DNA of 64,000 nucleotides, from positions 1 through 64,000 of the forward strand of contig JAFCZJ010000009.1 in NCBI GenBank assembly GCA_019314375.1. The letters are read 5' to 3'. The translations under genes and the position numbers were made by a program. Under the pieces are notes generated by a model that saw only the letters and a list, made by a program, of their open reading frames with translations, was not told where the DNA came from and ran no database searches. Below, piece after piece: positions 54,257 through 64,000 of the stretch (positions are counted from its first letter, which is position 1; every line of letters starts with the position of its first letter). The DNA comes from Deltaproteobacteria bacterium (GTDB taxonomy: Bacteria > Myxococcota > B64-G9).

Positions 54257-54564
54257 GCCTCCAGTTTTTCCCAGCCCACCTGGTCGGAGTCGCCGCAGAA
54301 TACACGCACGCGAGCCCTGTGCGCGCCTGCCAGTTCCTCGTCGGTACCACGAATGGCGGCGAAGTCCTGAGTGGCCAAAAAACGGGCCAAGATGTTCACG
54401 GCACCCTCGACGGCTTCGCCCGAAAGCGTCCCGTCCAGAAGGCCGTTCATCAGCCGCCGGTGCACCTTACGCCCCGTGGTCTCGATGCACAAGTCCCCAT
54501 CCAGCTCCAGGATCAATTCATTCGGACCCAAAAGAATTGCGCCTTTGATTTGAATCTTTTCCAT
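54253..54564 (-). CDS. Hypothetical small protein
   Basis: MEKIQIKGAILLGPNELILELDGDLCIETTGRKVHRRLMNG...; reads into the NapH-like gene with overlapping TTGA. Confidence 0.65.
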   Translation of the reverse strand: MEKIQIKGAILLGPNELILELDGDLCIETTGRKVHRRLMNGLLDGTLSGEAVEGAVNILARFLATQDFAAIRGTDEELAGAHRARVRVFCGDSDQVGWEKLEA

Positions 54565-54572
54565 TTTTCCCT

Positions 54573-56216
54573 TCAAGGCCCCTGAAAATTGAGCAGGGTT
54601 TCTTCGCTTTCGATGCGCTTTGACCAGTCGAACTCGCTCAAGCGAGCTTGTACGCTTTCGGGGATGGGTACGCGGAGAAGCAGATTTTGGCCTTCGAGAT
54701 CCGACTGCCAGTATTCGGCCACATTGTTCCCCATGGTGCTCGGCCCCAGGGTCAGATTGGCCGCGGCCAACTCCCGGGCCTTGTGGGTCAAGCAGTCTTC
54801 CGGTGCGTTGTGGTCGAGGTTGGTGGCGTAGATGGACAAAAAGCCGTTGCCCTCCCAGACTATTTCGAAGATGCGGCTTTGCTGGGGGAAGTCCAGCGTG
54901 CTGGCCAGCATGAGCTGCCAATGACCACCCAGCCCATTGACGGACGGCACCAGTCGCTTGGTGTTCGAATGACCGTGGCCGGTCATGTGCAAAACAAGCT
55001 CCTCCGACAGGGCCAGGCGCTCGCGGAGTACGGAACCCGAGGTGGGGCTCTCTGCCGAGAAATCCTCGGGCCGATGGTGGCTCATGAGGATGACCAGGTC
55101 GCCGGCGGCCTGAGCCGAAGAAAGCTCCTGATCGAGCCAGGCGAACTGGGCTTCATCCACGTAACCGTTGGAGCCCTCGCCGATGCCCTCGGGCTCGGAG
55201 TTGGCCGTGTCCAAAACCAGCAAACGCAGGGGACGATCCGCCAGCGGATGTACGCTGAAATAAGCCGTGCCTTCCGCCAGATTGGTCGCCGTCAATCCAT
55301 GACCCTCGGGCAGGCCGGGCCAGTGGCCGATGAGCTCCACCACCTCGGCTCGGCGCAGAGGGACGCGATCCGGATCGGCGGGCGTGGGTCCTTCGAGCAG
55401 CAAAGGCGCGTCAGGATGAGAACCATCGCAAAAGCCGTTGGGCATGAGACCGTGAAAGTACACCTCCGTGCCCATGGCCGCTTCCCTCAGCTCATCGCTG
55501 ATTATGCCCACGCCGCCGTTGTACAAGGTCTCGTGGTTGCCGATGGCGGCATACCAAGGGCGACCCAGGCCCGCGGACCAGAAGGGATCGTTGTAGTCCT
55601 CGGCCGGATTGGGCAAGGGATCGTCGTCTCGCCCCGAATCCGGGTTCACCAGGCCGCCCTCCATGATGCCCAAAGCCCAGCTCAATTCATTGCGCTGGCT
55701 GCCGTCGGAAAGATCGCCGGCCATCAGCGCGAAGTCGAAGGGCCGACCCGAACGCTCGGAGATGCGCCGGGCCGTGGCCACATGGGAGGCGAAGACCTGC
55801 GGAGAATAATGCCCGTTGGGACGATAGAGGTAGACGAAGGCCTCGAAACGGATAGGGGATTCCTCGTCGATGAGCTGGGGATCCGCCACCTGCCAAAAAT
55901 AAGCCAAACTTCGCCGCGCCTCGGCCGCGCCGGCGACGAAATCGGGTGCCAACTCGGTGAGCTCCAGCCAGGGATTGCCGGCGATCAGGCGCACACCGAA
56001 ACCGGCCGCGCTGAAAAGAGGGTGATCGTAGACGGTCAGCTCCCCCGACTCAATCTTGGCCAAAGTTTCATCCGAGGCCATGATGGGTTCCCAAACCGCC
56101 TGCAAGGTGGTGTAAGGCTGCTCGCTCAAAGGCAGCTCCGCCGGCCGATCCGAAGATCCGCCGCAGGCGCTGAAAACCAAACCGAGAAAAGTGCAAGCCA
56201 AGAGGCAAATACGCAT
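54573..56216 (-). CDS. Metallophosphoesterase (calcineurin-like) lipoprotein
   Basis: LVFSACGGSS lipobox; AGDLSDGSQ, AIGNHETLYN, VILMSHHRPEDF, HMTGHGHSNTKRLV motifs. Confidence 0.88.
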   Translation of the reverse strand: MRICLLACTFLGLVFSACGGSSDRPAELPLSEQPYTTLQAVWEPIMASDETLAKIESGELTVYDHPLFSAAGFGVRLIAGNPWLELTELAPDFVAGAAEARRSLAYFWQVADPQLIDEESPIRFEAFVYLYRPNGHYSPQVFASHVATARRISERSGRPFDFALMAGDLSDGSQRNELSWALGIMEGGLVNPDSGRDDDPLPNPAEDYNDPFWSAGLGRPWYAAIGNHETLYNGGVGIISDELREAAMGTEVYFHGLMPNGFCDGSHPDAPLLLEGPTPADPDRVPLRRAEVVELIGHWPGLPEGHGLTATNLAEGTAYFSVHPLADRPLRLLVLDTANSEPEGIGEGSNGYVDEAQFAWLDQELSSAQAAGDLVILMSHHRPEDFSAESPTSGSVLRERLALSEELVLHMTGHGHSNTKRLVPSVNGLGGHWQLMLASTLDFPQQSRIFEIVWEGNGFLSIYATNLDHNAPEDCLTHKARELAAANLTLGPSTMGNNVAEYWQSDLEGQNLLLRVPIPESVQARLSEFDWSKRIESEETLLNFQGP

Positions 56217-56334
56217 ACCCCAGCCTAGAAAGCTGAACCCTTGCTGTCAAGCGGGAGGGTTTTCGAGTCGTTGGCCTTTCCTGGCCTGATCACCTAGTAT
56301 CCCGCTGGGCCGACAACCACGAAGGAGTGATTTC

Positions 56335-56739
56335 ATGAAACGTGCTTTTCTGACCAGCGCAATCGTCGTAATGGGCTTGGGCCTTCTGCTCTCCGCTTGC
56401 GGCGACGACGACGCGGCCAACGATCAACTCATCGGCGGAGAATGCGCCGTACTCGCCGACTGCGATGACGACAACGAGGACACCCCTGAGCTTGAGTGCT
56501 TAACCGAGTTCAGTGGTGGTTACTGCGGCCGAGCAGACTGCACGACGGATGAGGATTGCCCGGAAGGTTCCCTTTGTGCCGACCTGGATGGCACCTTCTA
56601 CTGCTTCCTGGTCTGCACAGACAAGGACCAATGCAACAAAAACCGCTCAGCGGACAACGAGTCCAACTGCTCGGCCAACATCAGCCCCGTCTCGGGCGGC
56701 GAAGAAAAACTCTGCATCCCGCCTTCGGCCGGGACCTGA
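56335..56739 (+). CDS. Small Cys-rich lipoprotein, hypothetical
   Basis: LLLSACGDDDAAND lipobox; GAAGGAGTGATTTCATG start region. Confidence 0.8.
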   Translation: MKRAFLTSAIVVMGLGLLLSACGDDDAANDQLIGGECAVLADCDDDNEDTPELECLTEFSGGYCGRADCTTDEDCPEGSLCADLDGTFYCFLVCTDKDQCNKNRSADNESNCSANISPVSGGEEKLCIPPSAGT

Positions 56740-56751
56740 TCCACAGCATTT

Positions 56752-57027
56752 TTACGGCTTGGGCTTGGCTTTGTTCTTCTCCTTGTATTTGGCCTGAGCA
56801 GCCCGGGCATCTTTGACACGCATGCAGTCGCCCATGTTGGCACCTGGCGGCTCCTTGTAACAAATCCAAACCTCAGCTTCCGTCTTGGCCATGTCTTCAC
56901 AATGCCTGTCACGCTTGCATTTGCCTTCTTCGAGCTTCTCGCATCCGGCCCCAATCACCCACAGGAATACCAAAAGTCCAGCAAGCAACAAGGTCAACAT
57001 GGAGTATTTCTTTTGCACGTCAGGCAT
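56752..57027 (-). CDS. Small lipoprotein, hypothetical
   Basis: LVFLWVIGAGCEKLEEGKCKRDRHCE; GGAGGGATTATGCC RBS context. Confidence 0.75.
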   Translation of the reverse strand: MPDVQKKYSMLTLLLAGLLVFLWVIGAGCEKLEEGKCKRDRHCEDMAKTEAEVWICYKEPPGANMGDCMRVKDARAAQAKYKEKNKAKPKP

Positions 57028-57146
57028 AATCCCTCCCTTGGGATGACGTAACTCTATCTATTCCTAGATAATAGACCCACCGGGGAGCCGGCGTCAAAGT
57101 AAGCGCAGGGTCTCTGGAAGCTGGCATCCTGACCAAGTGAAATCCG

Positions 57147-59449
57147 TCAGGCGGCTTTTCTTCGGCGCAGACCGATCAAGCCCAAAATCAGCAGGGCCCA
57201 AGGCGCGAAAGCCGTGGGCTGAGCGCTGGCGCAGTCACAAGAGTCGGCGGGCACAACAGAGGACTGGCAGAATCCGTTACGGCAAACCAGGCCATCGCCA
57301 CAGGAGGCATCCGCGTCCTCATCCATTTCACCGTCACAGTCGTCGTCCACCAGATCGCAGGTGGCGTCGTCGTCGGCCAGGGGCTCGCCCGGCACACATG
57401 TGTCGGTCTCGACGCCGGCGGCACAAGAAATCTGCCCGGTGGCGGCACAGGCACCTTCGCCACAGCTGGTCTCTCCGCCGCTGTAATCTTCATCGGCCAC
57501 GCCGTCGCAATCATCATCCACGCCATCGCAAGTGGTATCGTCAGTCGCCAGGGGATCGCCCGGCGAGCAGCTATCCACCTCGGCACCCGCGACACAATTC
57601 ATCTGACCCGTGGCCGCACAAAGGCCCAAACCGCAGCTCGTAGCCTGGCTCAGGAAGTCCTCATCATTTTGCCCGTCACAATTCTCGTCCACGCCATTGC
57701 AGGTGCTGTCGTCAAGCGCCAGGGCTTCTCCCGGCAAGCAAGTATCGTTCTCGGCCCCGTCCACGCAGACCAGCATGCCGACCGCCGCACAGGACCCCAA
57801 GCCACAGGTGGTGGCACCGCCTTCGTAGTCCTCGTCGTTCGTCCCGTCGCAGTCGTCATCCACACCGTCGCAGTTGGCGTCGCCTTCAGCGCCGGCCACG
57901 GGCGTGCAGTTGTATGGATCGCAAGCATCGCCCAGGCCATCGCCGTCTTCATCTTCCTGGCCAGCATTTCCGATGTCGAGGCAGTTGTCACAGGCATCAC
58001 CGACGCCATCGCCATCCCTATCCTCTTGACCCACATCAGCCACGGCAGGACAAACGTCACAGACATCACCGAATTCATCTCCATCCGCGTCCACCTGATC
58101 CAGATTGCTCACCCCGGGGCAGTTGTCCGTGCCGTTCATGACTCCGTCCCCGTCCAGATCGCCTAAGGGGCCGTCATTGTCGTCCACGTCCAGCAGATCC
58201 TCGATGCCATCGCCATCCGAATCCACATGATCGCCACCGTTGGATTCGGTGTAATCGTCGACACCATCTCCATCGCTGTCGCCGTCGTTGTAATCCGAAC
58301 CCAATTCGCAAAGCTCCACAAAATCGCTCAGGCCGTCTGTGTCGTAATCAGCGTCCGGGGCCAAGACGATCAAATTCAGAATCTGGGAGAGGTCCGAATC
58401 GATCCAGGTGTAGGTATCCATCCAAGCATCATTACCCTTGCCCAATCCCGCCATGTAATTTTCAACAAAGTTGCCCCAGGCCCGGGCATTGCCCACGCCC
58501 ACGTTATCCCAGACACCCGGCGCCCTGTAGGGCTCGGGCGCATCCGTGTCGTCTCCTGAATTCAGACCGAAGGGCCCTGAGGTCCAAACCCCAAACTGCC
58601 GCTGGATATCGACACCATACAAAGGCATGAGCACGGCCATGTCCTGCAACAAAGAGTCGTTCCAGTACATGTCCAAGGGCAATCGGCTTTGATCGGCCAG
58701 CACCTGAAACATTCGCAAGCCAGGAAAGATGGTCTCCAAGTCCACGCCCACATGATGCAACTCACCCACCGTCAAGCGCAGCCGGCAGTGCAATTCGGGC
58801 AGGTCATCCGTGTTGTCCGGGCTGTAGGCTGCGCCGAAGTTCAAGGGATCCAAGGGCAGGCCGTCGTTGTCGAGGCCGTCCCAGGGGATGCTGTTGCTGC
58901 CGGCCTGAACGCCCGTGATGATCAAAAGGTCCTCGCCGGAAACGATGTCAAAAACGCCGTCGCCGTTCAGGTCGCAGACGATCTGCACCGTGCCGTCCAT
59001 CGAAGATTCGATGTCGAAATGCCCACCGAAGTCCGCGGTCACGAAGGGGCAATCCTGCGTGCCGTTGGCGTGAAGAACGGCCTGCAAGCTGGGTGCCTGC
59101 AGATCGTAGGTGGCCAGGGTCGGCACGTTCAAGTAGATGGGGTATTCAACATACACATCGGACGGCACCGAAAAGGGCGCGGAGCGACCCGCCGCGGCAC
59201 CGTTTTCCAGGATGGGACCCGTTCGATTGGCCAAAACGTTGTATGCGTTGCCCGCCTTGCCCTCAAATCTCAACTCGATGACTGCTCCCCCGTCGGCCAC
59301 CATGGCGTAGAAACTGCCGTACAAGGCCCGCTCCTCAGAAAAACTGCCCGTGACGAACCACCAGTAGGAAGACCACAGCCTGCCCGGCTGAGCCACGCCC
59401 CCCAGACCCAAGACGCTCACATCCCAATCATATTGAGCGACGATCTGGT
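57147..59449 (-). CDS. TSP type-3 repeat / MopE-like metal-binding repeat / MYXO-CTERM protein (3' part of a frameshift-split gene)
   Basis: DSDGDGIEDLLDVDDND..., CNGVDENCDGQNDEDF repeats, tail DSCDCASAQPTAFAPWALLILGLIGLRRRKAA. Reading frame is open upstream of the GTG at 59420. Confidence 0.85.
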
Positions 59450-59731
59450 TTGATCCAAAACAAGCCGGTGGGTGCCGTCGTCACTTGGGAAAAACACCTC
59501 ACCCGAATCAAAATGGCCCACTTCCAGAGAATTCGGATCCCATATCGTCACCCCACCCTGACCGGTAAAAATAATGGCCTCGACATTGGAGTCTACGATG
59601 TCCACCCGAAGAGGTGTGCGGCTCGACAAAGATTGAAATATCCCCAAATCCTGCGTTCCCTCGGCCAAGGCCCGCCCCGTCAATCCAAAAGAAAAAACGC
59701 TCAAAACAACAAGAATAGAGACTTTTCGCAT
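59417..59731 (-). CDS. Signal-peptide-bearing 5' part of the same frameshift-split gene
   Basis: MRKVSILVVLSVFSFGLTGRALAEGTQDLGIFQSLSSRTPLRVDIVDSNVEAIIFTGQGGVTIWDP...HRLVLDQ; abrupt ending in an out-of-frame stop. Confidence 0.75.
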   Translation of the reverse strand: MRKVSILVVLSVFSFGLTGRALAEGTQDLGIFQSLSSRTPLRVDIVDSNVEAIIFTGQGGVTIWDPNSLEVGHFDSGEVFFPSDDGTHRLVLDQTRSSLNMIGM

Positions 59732-59753
59732 GGAGCCCTCCAAGACTATCTGA

Positions 59754-60722
59754 TCAATCCTCTTCTTCTTCATCCTCATCGGTTTCCAACTCACGGATGC
59801 GCTTTTCCTTCTCGGCCACCGCTTCCACCAAATCCATTTCCCAGGAGCGCTTTTCCGACCGCAGATTCTCCAACTCTTCTTTGACTTCCTCCAGCTCATC
59901 GTCTTTCTCTTCCAACAGGGTGCTCATGCTCTCGGCCAGGCTGTTGAACTCCTTTTCGCTCTTGGTCAGGCTGGCCACTTTTTCTTCCAACTGCTCTATT
60001 TTGCCATTCGGGTCCTCGCCCTCCGAATCATCTGATTCCTCGTCCTTCGAAGCCGCCGCCGAATCGCGAAGCTCGTCCCGCTCGGCCTCCATGGCCGACA
60101 GCTGCCCCAACAAGGTCTCTCGCTCAGCCGTGCCGCTCGTGCGCAGTTCGTTGATGGCCTCATCTTTGGACTCTGCCACCTCATGCAAAGCTCGAATCTC
60201 TGCGTTCTTCTCGGTCAAAGCCTTATCCATCGCGGCTTCCAGGCGGGCAAACTCCTCGTCGTCACCGCCTCGATCCGCCTCCGCGGCATCCAGTCGCTGG
60301 ACCTTGGCCTCTTGTTCTCCGAGTTTCTCGCTAAGTTTATCTTTCTCCGCCTCCAGGCGCTCGATGGTCTCACGCTGACCCTTGAGCTCCTTGTCTGCGT
60401 CCTTGGCTGCTTCCTTGGCCTTCTCGGTCTGCTTCGCCTCGACCGGGCCCTTTGCTTCCTTCAGCTGCTTGACCTTCTTTCGCAGCTTGTCCAGCTCGTT
60501 CTGTTTCGAAGCCACATCCTTGGCCAGTTTGATTTCCCGTTCGGATTTACCGGCGTCGGTCTCACCCGCGGCTTGGGGCGCTGGAGATGAAGTCGCCTGG
60601 ATGATTTCCATTTCCATATGACGCAAGCGATCTTTCAGGGCCCCGATCATCGAGATCAGGACAAAACAAAGGATGAGGCAAATCCCCACTCCGGCGGCTA
60701 TGGCGATATCGATACCTGGCAT
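59754..60722 (-). CDS. Membrane-anchored coiled-coil protein, hypothetical
   Basis: N-terminal TM (AIAAGVGICLILCFVLISMIGAL) followed by long charged heptad-rich region; acidic tail DEDEEEED. Confidence 0.8.
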   Translation of the reverse strand: MPGIDIAIAAGVGICLILCFVLISMIGALKDRLRHMEMEIIQATSSPAPQAAGETDAGKSEREIKLAKDVASKQNELDKLRKKVKQLKEAKGPVEAKQTEKAKEAAKDADKELKGQRETIERLEAEKDKLSEKLGEQEAKVQRLDAAEADRGGDDEEFARLEAAMDKALTEKNAEIRALHEVAESKDEAINELRTSGTAERETLLGQLSAMEAERDELRDSAAASKDEESDDSEGEDPNGKIEQLEEKVASLTKSEKEFNSLAESMSTLLEEKDDELEEVKEELENLRSEKRSWEMDLVEAVAEKEKRIRELETDEDEEEED

Positions 60723-60773
60723 GGGGGCATGCTAACCGCAGATGCCGTCAAAGGCAAGTAACCCTCGATGGTT

Positions 60774-63269
60774 TCAGGGCTTAAGACGAAGAAGGGCACC
60801 GCCTTTTATCTCGTCTATGTTCTGTTGCATGGGCAGCAGACGTCCTTGTCGCCAAGCACCGGCCTGATCCACATAATGGGGAGCCTGCGGCCAACCGGAA
60901 ACGCCGGTGTCCACCACCCACCAGGCATGGGCCGGATCCGCCAGATCCACCACCATGCGATAGACCGGACCGTAGTTGGCCTTGAAGGGTCGCTCCGGAT
61001 GTCCCATATCAAAATGCGATTTCCAGACCGAGTCCAGCCCCCCGCCGGCTTCGAAGCCGTCCAGGTTGAAGGCCCCGATCTTACCGCCGAAGAGATGCCG
61101 CGGTTCCAACCTGTGCAACTCACCCCATCGCCACTTTTGCGGATCGTCTCCCAGGCGCTCAGCCAGCCAACGCAGAGCCCGGCGAAAGGCCACGCGCAAG
61201 ACCTGGGGGCGGGTCTCCACCTCCGGGGTCAAGCGATGGTCCCAGACCGGGTGATCGACCTGGTCAAACCAGAGGTCCACGGCGTTGGGGAAGTATCGTT
61301 GCGACATGAGATAGGCCAATCCCTTGCCCGAAGCCTCATCCAGCATGGCGGCTCGCATGATTTCGCGATAAGTGGCAAAGAAAATAGCCGCGGCGGCTGA
61401 GTCGGCCGAGGCCTCGTAGTCCCAGTCCTTGAGCAGCTTGAGAGCACGCCGCTCGCGCATATCGCGGGTCTTTCCGCCTTCCAAATCCTTGAGCATGCCG
61501 GGCAGCAGACGCATGGCGCGATGCACCTTGACGTCCAACTGCATCTTGGCGGTGCTGTGATGGTCGTGCTTGGGCAGGGCCTTGATGAGATCGACGATGC
61601 GATCCCGCCGGTACGACGGCGCGCTGTCGACCTGGAAAACATAAGGGCTGCGCTTGGGATCCCACATGAGGGTGTTGCCGTGGGCGTAGTAGCCCTCCGC
61701 GGTATCGAAGGAATACGGCATGGCCTCCGGCGCTACAAAACCGCCCCACTGATACAGGCCGTTCCAGGCAGGCACCGGAAAGGTGCCGCGATGTCCGCGC
61801 CGGATGGGCACCGTACCGGTGGCAAAAAGCGCGATCTGGCCGTGCACATCTCCGGCCAGAACCGTGTTGATGGGCGACGGCATGGCCATCATGTGCTGCT
61901 GCAACTCAGTAACACTCTTGGCTCGGTTGGCCCTCTGCAACGCCCGGATGGACTGACCGGCCCCCAGAGGTCCGCTCTGAATCGACAGCATGGGCGCGTC
62001 GGCCGGCAAGAGGCCGGGCATCATGTCATTGAGCACGGGCCCCCTGGGGGTCTGACGCACGTTGAACACACGCTCTTCCATTTCGCCGCCATCCCGAACC
62101 CGGATCACCAGACGCCGGATCTCCAGGGCCTCGGGTCCTTCCGGTCCGTCCACCTTGGCCGGTTGGCCAGGAGACATGCGCTCGACGTAGAGATCGATGA
62201 CGTCGGCCACCGCGGAGGTCATGGCCCAGGCCACGTGACGATTGTGCCCCATGAGCACGTATGGCAAACCCGGCACGGTGGCACCGATGACATCCAGGTC
62301 TCCGCAAAGCAAGTGCTGCTGATAGACGATGGAGGGCAGCATGTGAGGCAGGTGGGGGTCGCTGGCCACCAGGGGTTTATTCGAGACCGTGCGCGCGCCG
62401 GAAAGCACCCAGCCGTTGGATGCGCCGGTGAAATCCGCCAGCAAAGGATGATTGCTACGTTCGGGCATAAGCGCCGCCGGGCCCAAGCCCGGCTTTCTGG
62501 CCGGCAACATGGCCTTGAGCTCGGGCGCCACCGCCACAAAAAGCGGACGCTCGGGATCGCTACGCTTCAAGGCCGGAGGACCGGGCCAAGCCGTTGAAGG
62601 ATAGATGGCCTCGGCCCGTTCCCAGCCGCCCTCCCATGCCAGGATGAAACGAGACAATTCCTGACGCCAGTTGTGGGTGATGCCCCAGGCGATCATGTAG
62701 CCCACGGAGAAACTGTCGGCCACGGTCCAGGGCTCTGGCTCCACGCCCAAAATGTCGTACTCAACGGGTGGGTACTGCGCCAAAGCGGCGTTGACGCCCG
62801 CTACGTAAGCCTGCATCTGCTCGGCCATCTCGCCTTCTAATGCCTCGGCCTCGCGCCGGCTGTCGTCTTCGAAGCCCCAGGCTCGCATGGCCAGATCCAA
62901 GTCCACCGTGGAACCCAACATCACCTTCTGGTTACCCACCAGCTCACTCAGCCGCCCCCGGGCATATCGACGTACCGTGTCCATCTGAAAAAATCGGTCA
63001 CGTCCATGCATGTATCCAACGGCCCTGAGCAGGTCCTTTTCATTCTTTGCCTGGATGTGCGGTACGCCCAGCTCATCCAGTCTAATCTGAACCTCCGCCG
63101 AGAGACCGGACAGCTTGATTTCCGCATCCACATCCAGCGGATAGTCCGGCGACAGCCGATAACCCAAATAGCTAAACGCCGAGCAAGCCCCCAGTATCGT
63201 GCAGAACAAAGCCAAGCACAGTCCCTTGCCCAGGACCCCATTCCATATCCAACGCATGCGCTTCTCCAT
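60774..63269 (-). CDS. Penicillin acylase family (Ntn-hydrolase) protein
   Basis: ADFTGASNGWVLSGARTVSNKPLVASDPHL..., VPGLPYVLMGHNRHVAWAMTSAVADVIDLYVE, LGVPHIQAKNEKDLLRAVGYMHGRDRFFQMD. Confidence 0.95.
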   Translation of the reverse strand: MEKRMRWIWNGVLGKGLCLALFCTILGACSAFSYLGYRLSPDYPLDVDAEIKLSGLSAEVQIRLDELGVPHIQAKNEKDLLRAVGYMHGRDRFFQMDTVRRYARGRLSELVGNQKVMLGSTVDLDLAMRAWGFEDDSRREAEALEGEMAEQMQAYVAGVNAALAQYPPVEYDILGVEPEPWTVADSFSVGYMIAWGITHNWRQELSRFILAWEGGWERAEAIYPSTAWPGPPALKRSDPERPLFVAVAPELKAMLPARKPGLGPAALMPERSNHPLLADFTGASNGWVLSGARTVSNKPLVASDPHLPHMLPSIVYQQHLLCGDLDVIGATVPGLPYVLMGHNRHVAWAMTSAVADVIDLYVERMSPGQPAKVDGPEGPEALEIRRLVIRVRDGGEMEERVFNVRQTPRGPVLNDMMPGLLPADAPMLSIQSGPLGAGQSIRALQRANRAKSVTELQQHMMAMPSPINTVLAGDVHGQIALFATGTVPIRRGHRGTFPVPAWNGLYQWGGFVAPEAMPYSFDTAEGYYAHGNTLMWDPKRSPYVFQVDSAPSYRRDRIVDLIKALPKHDHHSTAKMQLDVKVHRAMRLLPGMLKDLEGGKTRDMRERRALKLLKDWDYEASADSAAAAIFFATYREIMRAAMLDEASGKGLAYLMSQRYFPNAVDLWFDQVDHPVWDHRLTPEVETRPQVLRVAFRRALRWLAERLGDDPQKWRWGELHRLEPRHLFGGKIGAFNLDGFEAGGGLDSVWKSHFDMGHPERPFKANYGPVYRMVVDLADPAHAWWVVDTGVSGWPQAPHYVDQAGAWRQGRLLPMQQNIDEIKGGALLRLKP

Positions 63270-63285
63270 TCCTATTTTGAAATCG

Positions 63286-64000
63286 CTACCAAAACCTGGC
63301 GGGAATCTGCAAACCGCCCGAGATCACGTCCGCGGCCCGTACGTTACGCCCCGCCAACCATGTCTGATTGCGATAGGCCACATAAAGCTGCACCGGTACG
63401 CCGACCCGCAGCAAGCTCACAGTCAAACGAGCCCACAGGGTGTTTTTGTAACCCGGCAGCCAGAGCTTTTCCCGACCCCAATCCCAGATGGGCGAGTCGC
63501 TTTCCCAATCACTCTGCCCCACCCATGTATAGGTGTAACGCAGGGCCAAGCTCAAAATCGGCGGGAAGGATTCCGCCTTGGCAACATCGCCTTGCGTCAG
63601 CCAAGTACCCAAAGCCGGACCACGCCAAAGCACACCGTCCAGTTGCATGGCCAGGCCAGCAAAATCCCCCGGGTCCAAGGTGTAGGTCTCACCGACGTAT
63701 GAAGCATAACTCAAGAGCAGGGGATGGGTGCTGCCCGTGGGGGTGATGTAGCTATGCCGAAAAAATGCCTCATAAAAAACATCCAAGCCCAATGACAGCC
63801 AACCCTCCAAGGGACCCCCGAAAGCCTTGTCCAAAGACAAGTGAAAGCCCAGCTCGCCCTGAGAGTGCAGATCCCACATGGTGGTGCCGGCCGCCACAAT
63901 CTCTTCGGCCGGTGCCTGGGTGCCGGTGGGCAAGGCCCCCATGACCAGCAAAGCCATGCTGAGGTCATTGTCCGCAAAAACGTCGATGTGATCGGAGAAT
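63286..64000 (-). CDS. Hypothetical (probable outer-membrane) protein, truncated by window end
   Basis: Frame stays open upstream of 63957 (FSDHIDVFADNDLSMALL...), so the annotated ATG is probably internal. Confidence 0.65.
   Translation of the reverse strand, partial: FSDHIDVFADNDLSMALLVMGALPTGTQAPAEEIVAAGTTMWDLHSQGELGFHLSLDKAFGGPLEGWLSLGLDVFYEAFFRHSYITPTGSTHPLLLSYASYVGETYTLDPGDFAGLAMQLDGVLWRGPALGTWLTQGDVAKAESFPPILSLALRYTYTWVGQSDWESDSPIWDWGREKLWLPGYKNTLWARLTVSLLRVGVPVQLYVAYRNQTWLAGRNVRAADVISGGLQIPARFW

Noticed and set aside
54648-56228. 526-aa plus-strand ORF opposite the metallophosphoesterase
   Set aside because: Antisense shadow; phosphoesterase motifs lie on the minus strand.

Overview
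The window looks like chromosomal DNA from a high-GC deltaproteobacterium/Myxococcota-like bacterium. Support comes from MYXO-CTERM tails, AgmX/PglI C-terminal, MopE-like, CFI-box and MXAN_2562-like signatures. The left ~24 kb is mostly housekeeping: ahcY (truncated), metK, a conserved ptsI-ptsH-EIIA(Man)-rapZ-ptsN-hpf-rpoN-lptB-lptA-lptC cluster, a late lipid A-type acyltransferase, pyrG, a FecR/LysM/REC/HD-GYP set, rpsI-rplM, truA and asd. The right ~40 kb is mostly secreted or surface proteins: SPFH, jelly-roll lipoprotein, AgmX-like, P-domain protein, a 2.5k-residue alpha-2-macroglobulin-like protein, Cys-rich furin-like repeats, RCC1 repeats, OmpA, LamG/PKD, a possible redox cluster, metallophosphoesterase, a TSP3/MopE/MYXO-CTERM protein and penicillin acylase. 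A His-Lys-Arg tRNA cluster is present. I saw no CRISPR array, rRNA, transposase or prophage. The observations I would follow first are: a perfect 32-bp-arm palindrome between ptsI and metK; two 3'-end hairpins with different (covarying) stems but similar loops; a 2x62-bp tandem repeat with competing hairpins between divergent genes; a nested 128-bp palindromic region that also has a hidden reading frame; a single-nt frameshift splitting the MYXO-CTERM gene; a thioester-less giant A2M protein with a duplicated C-terminal module; a possible cryptic clan CD peptidase with P-domains; and a tightly overlapping Fe-S/CxxCH/barrel gene set.
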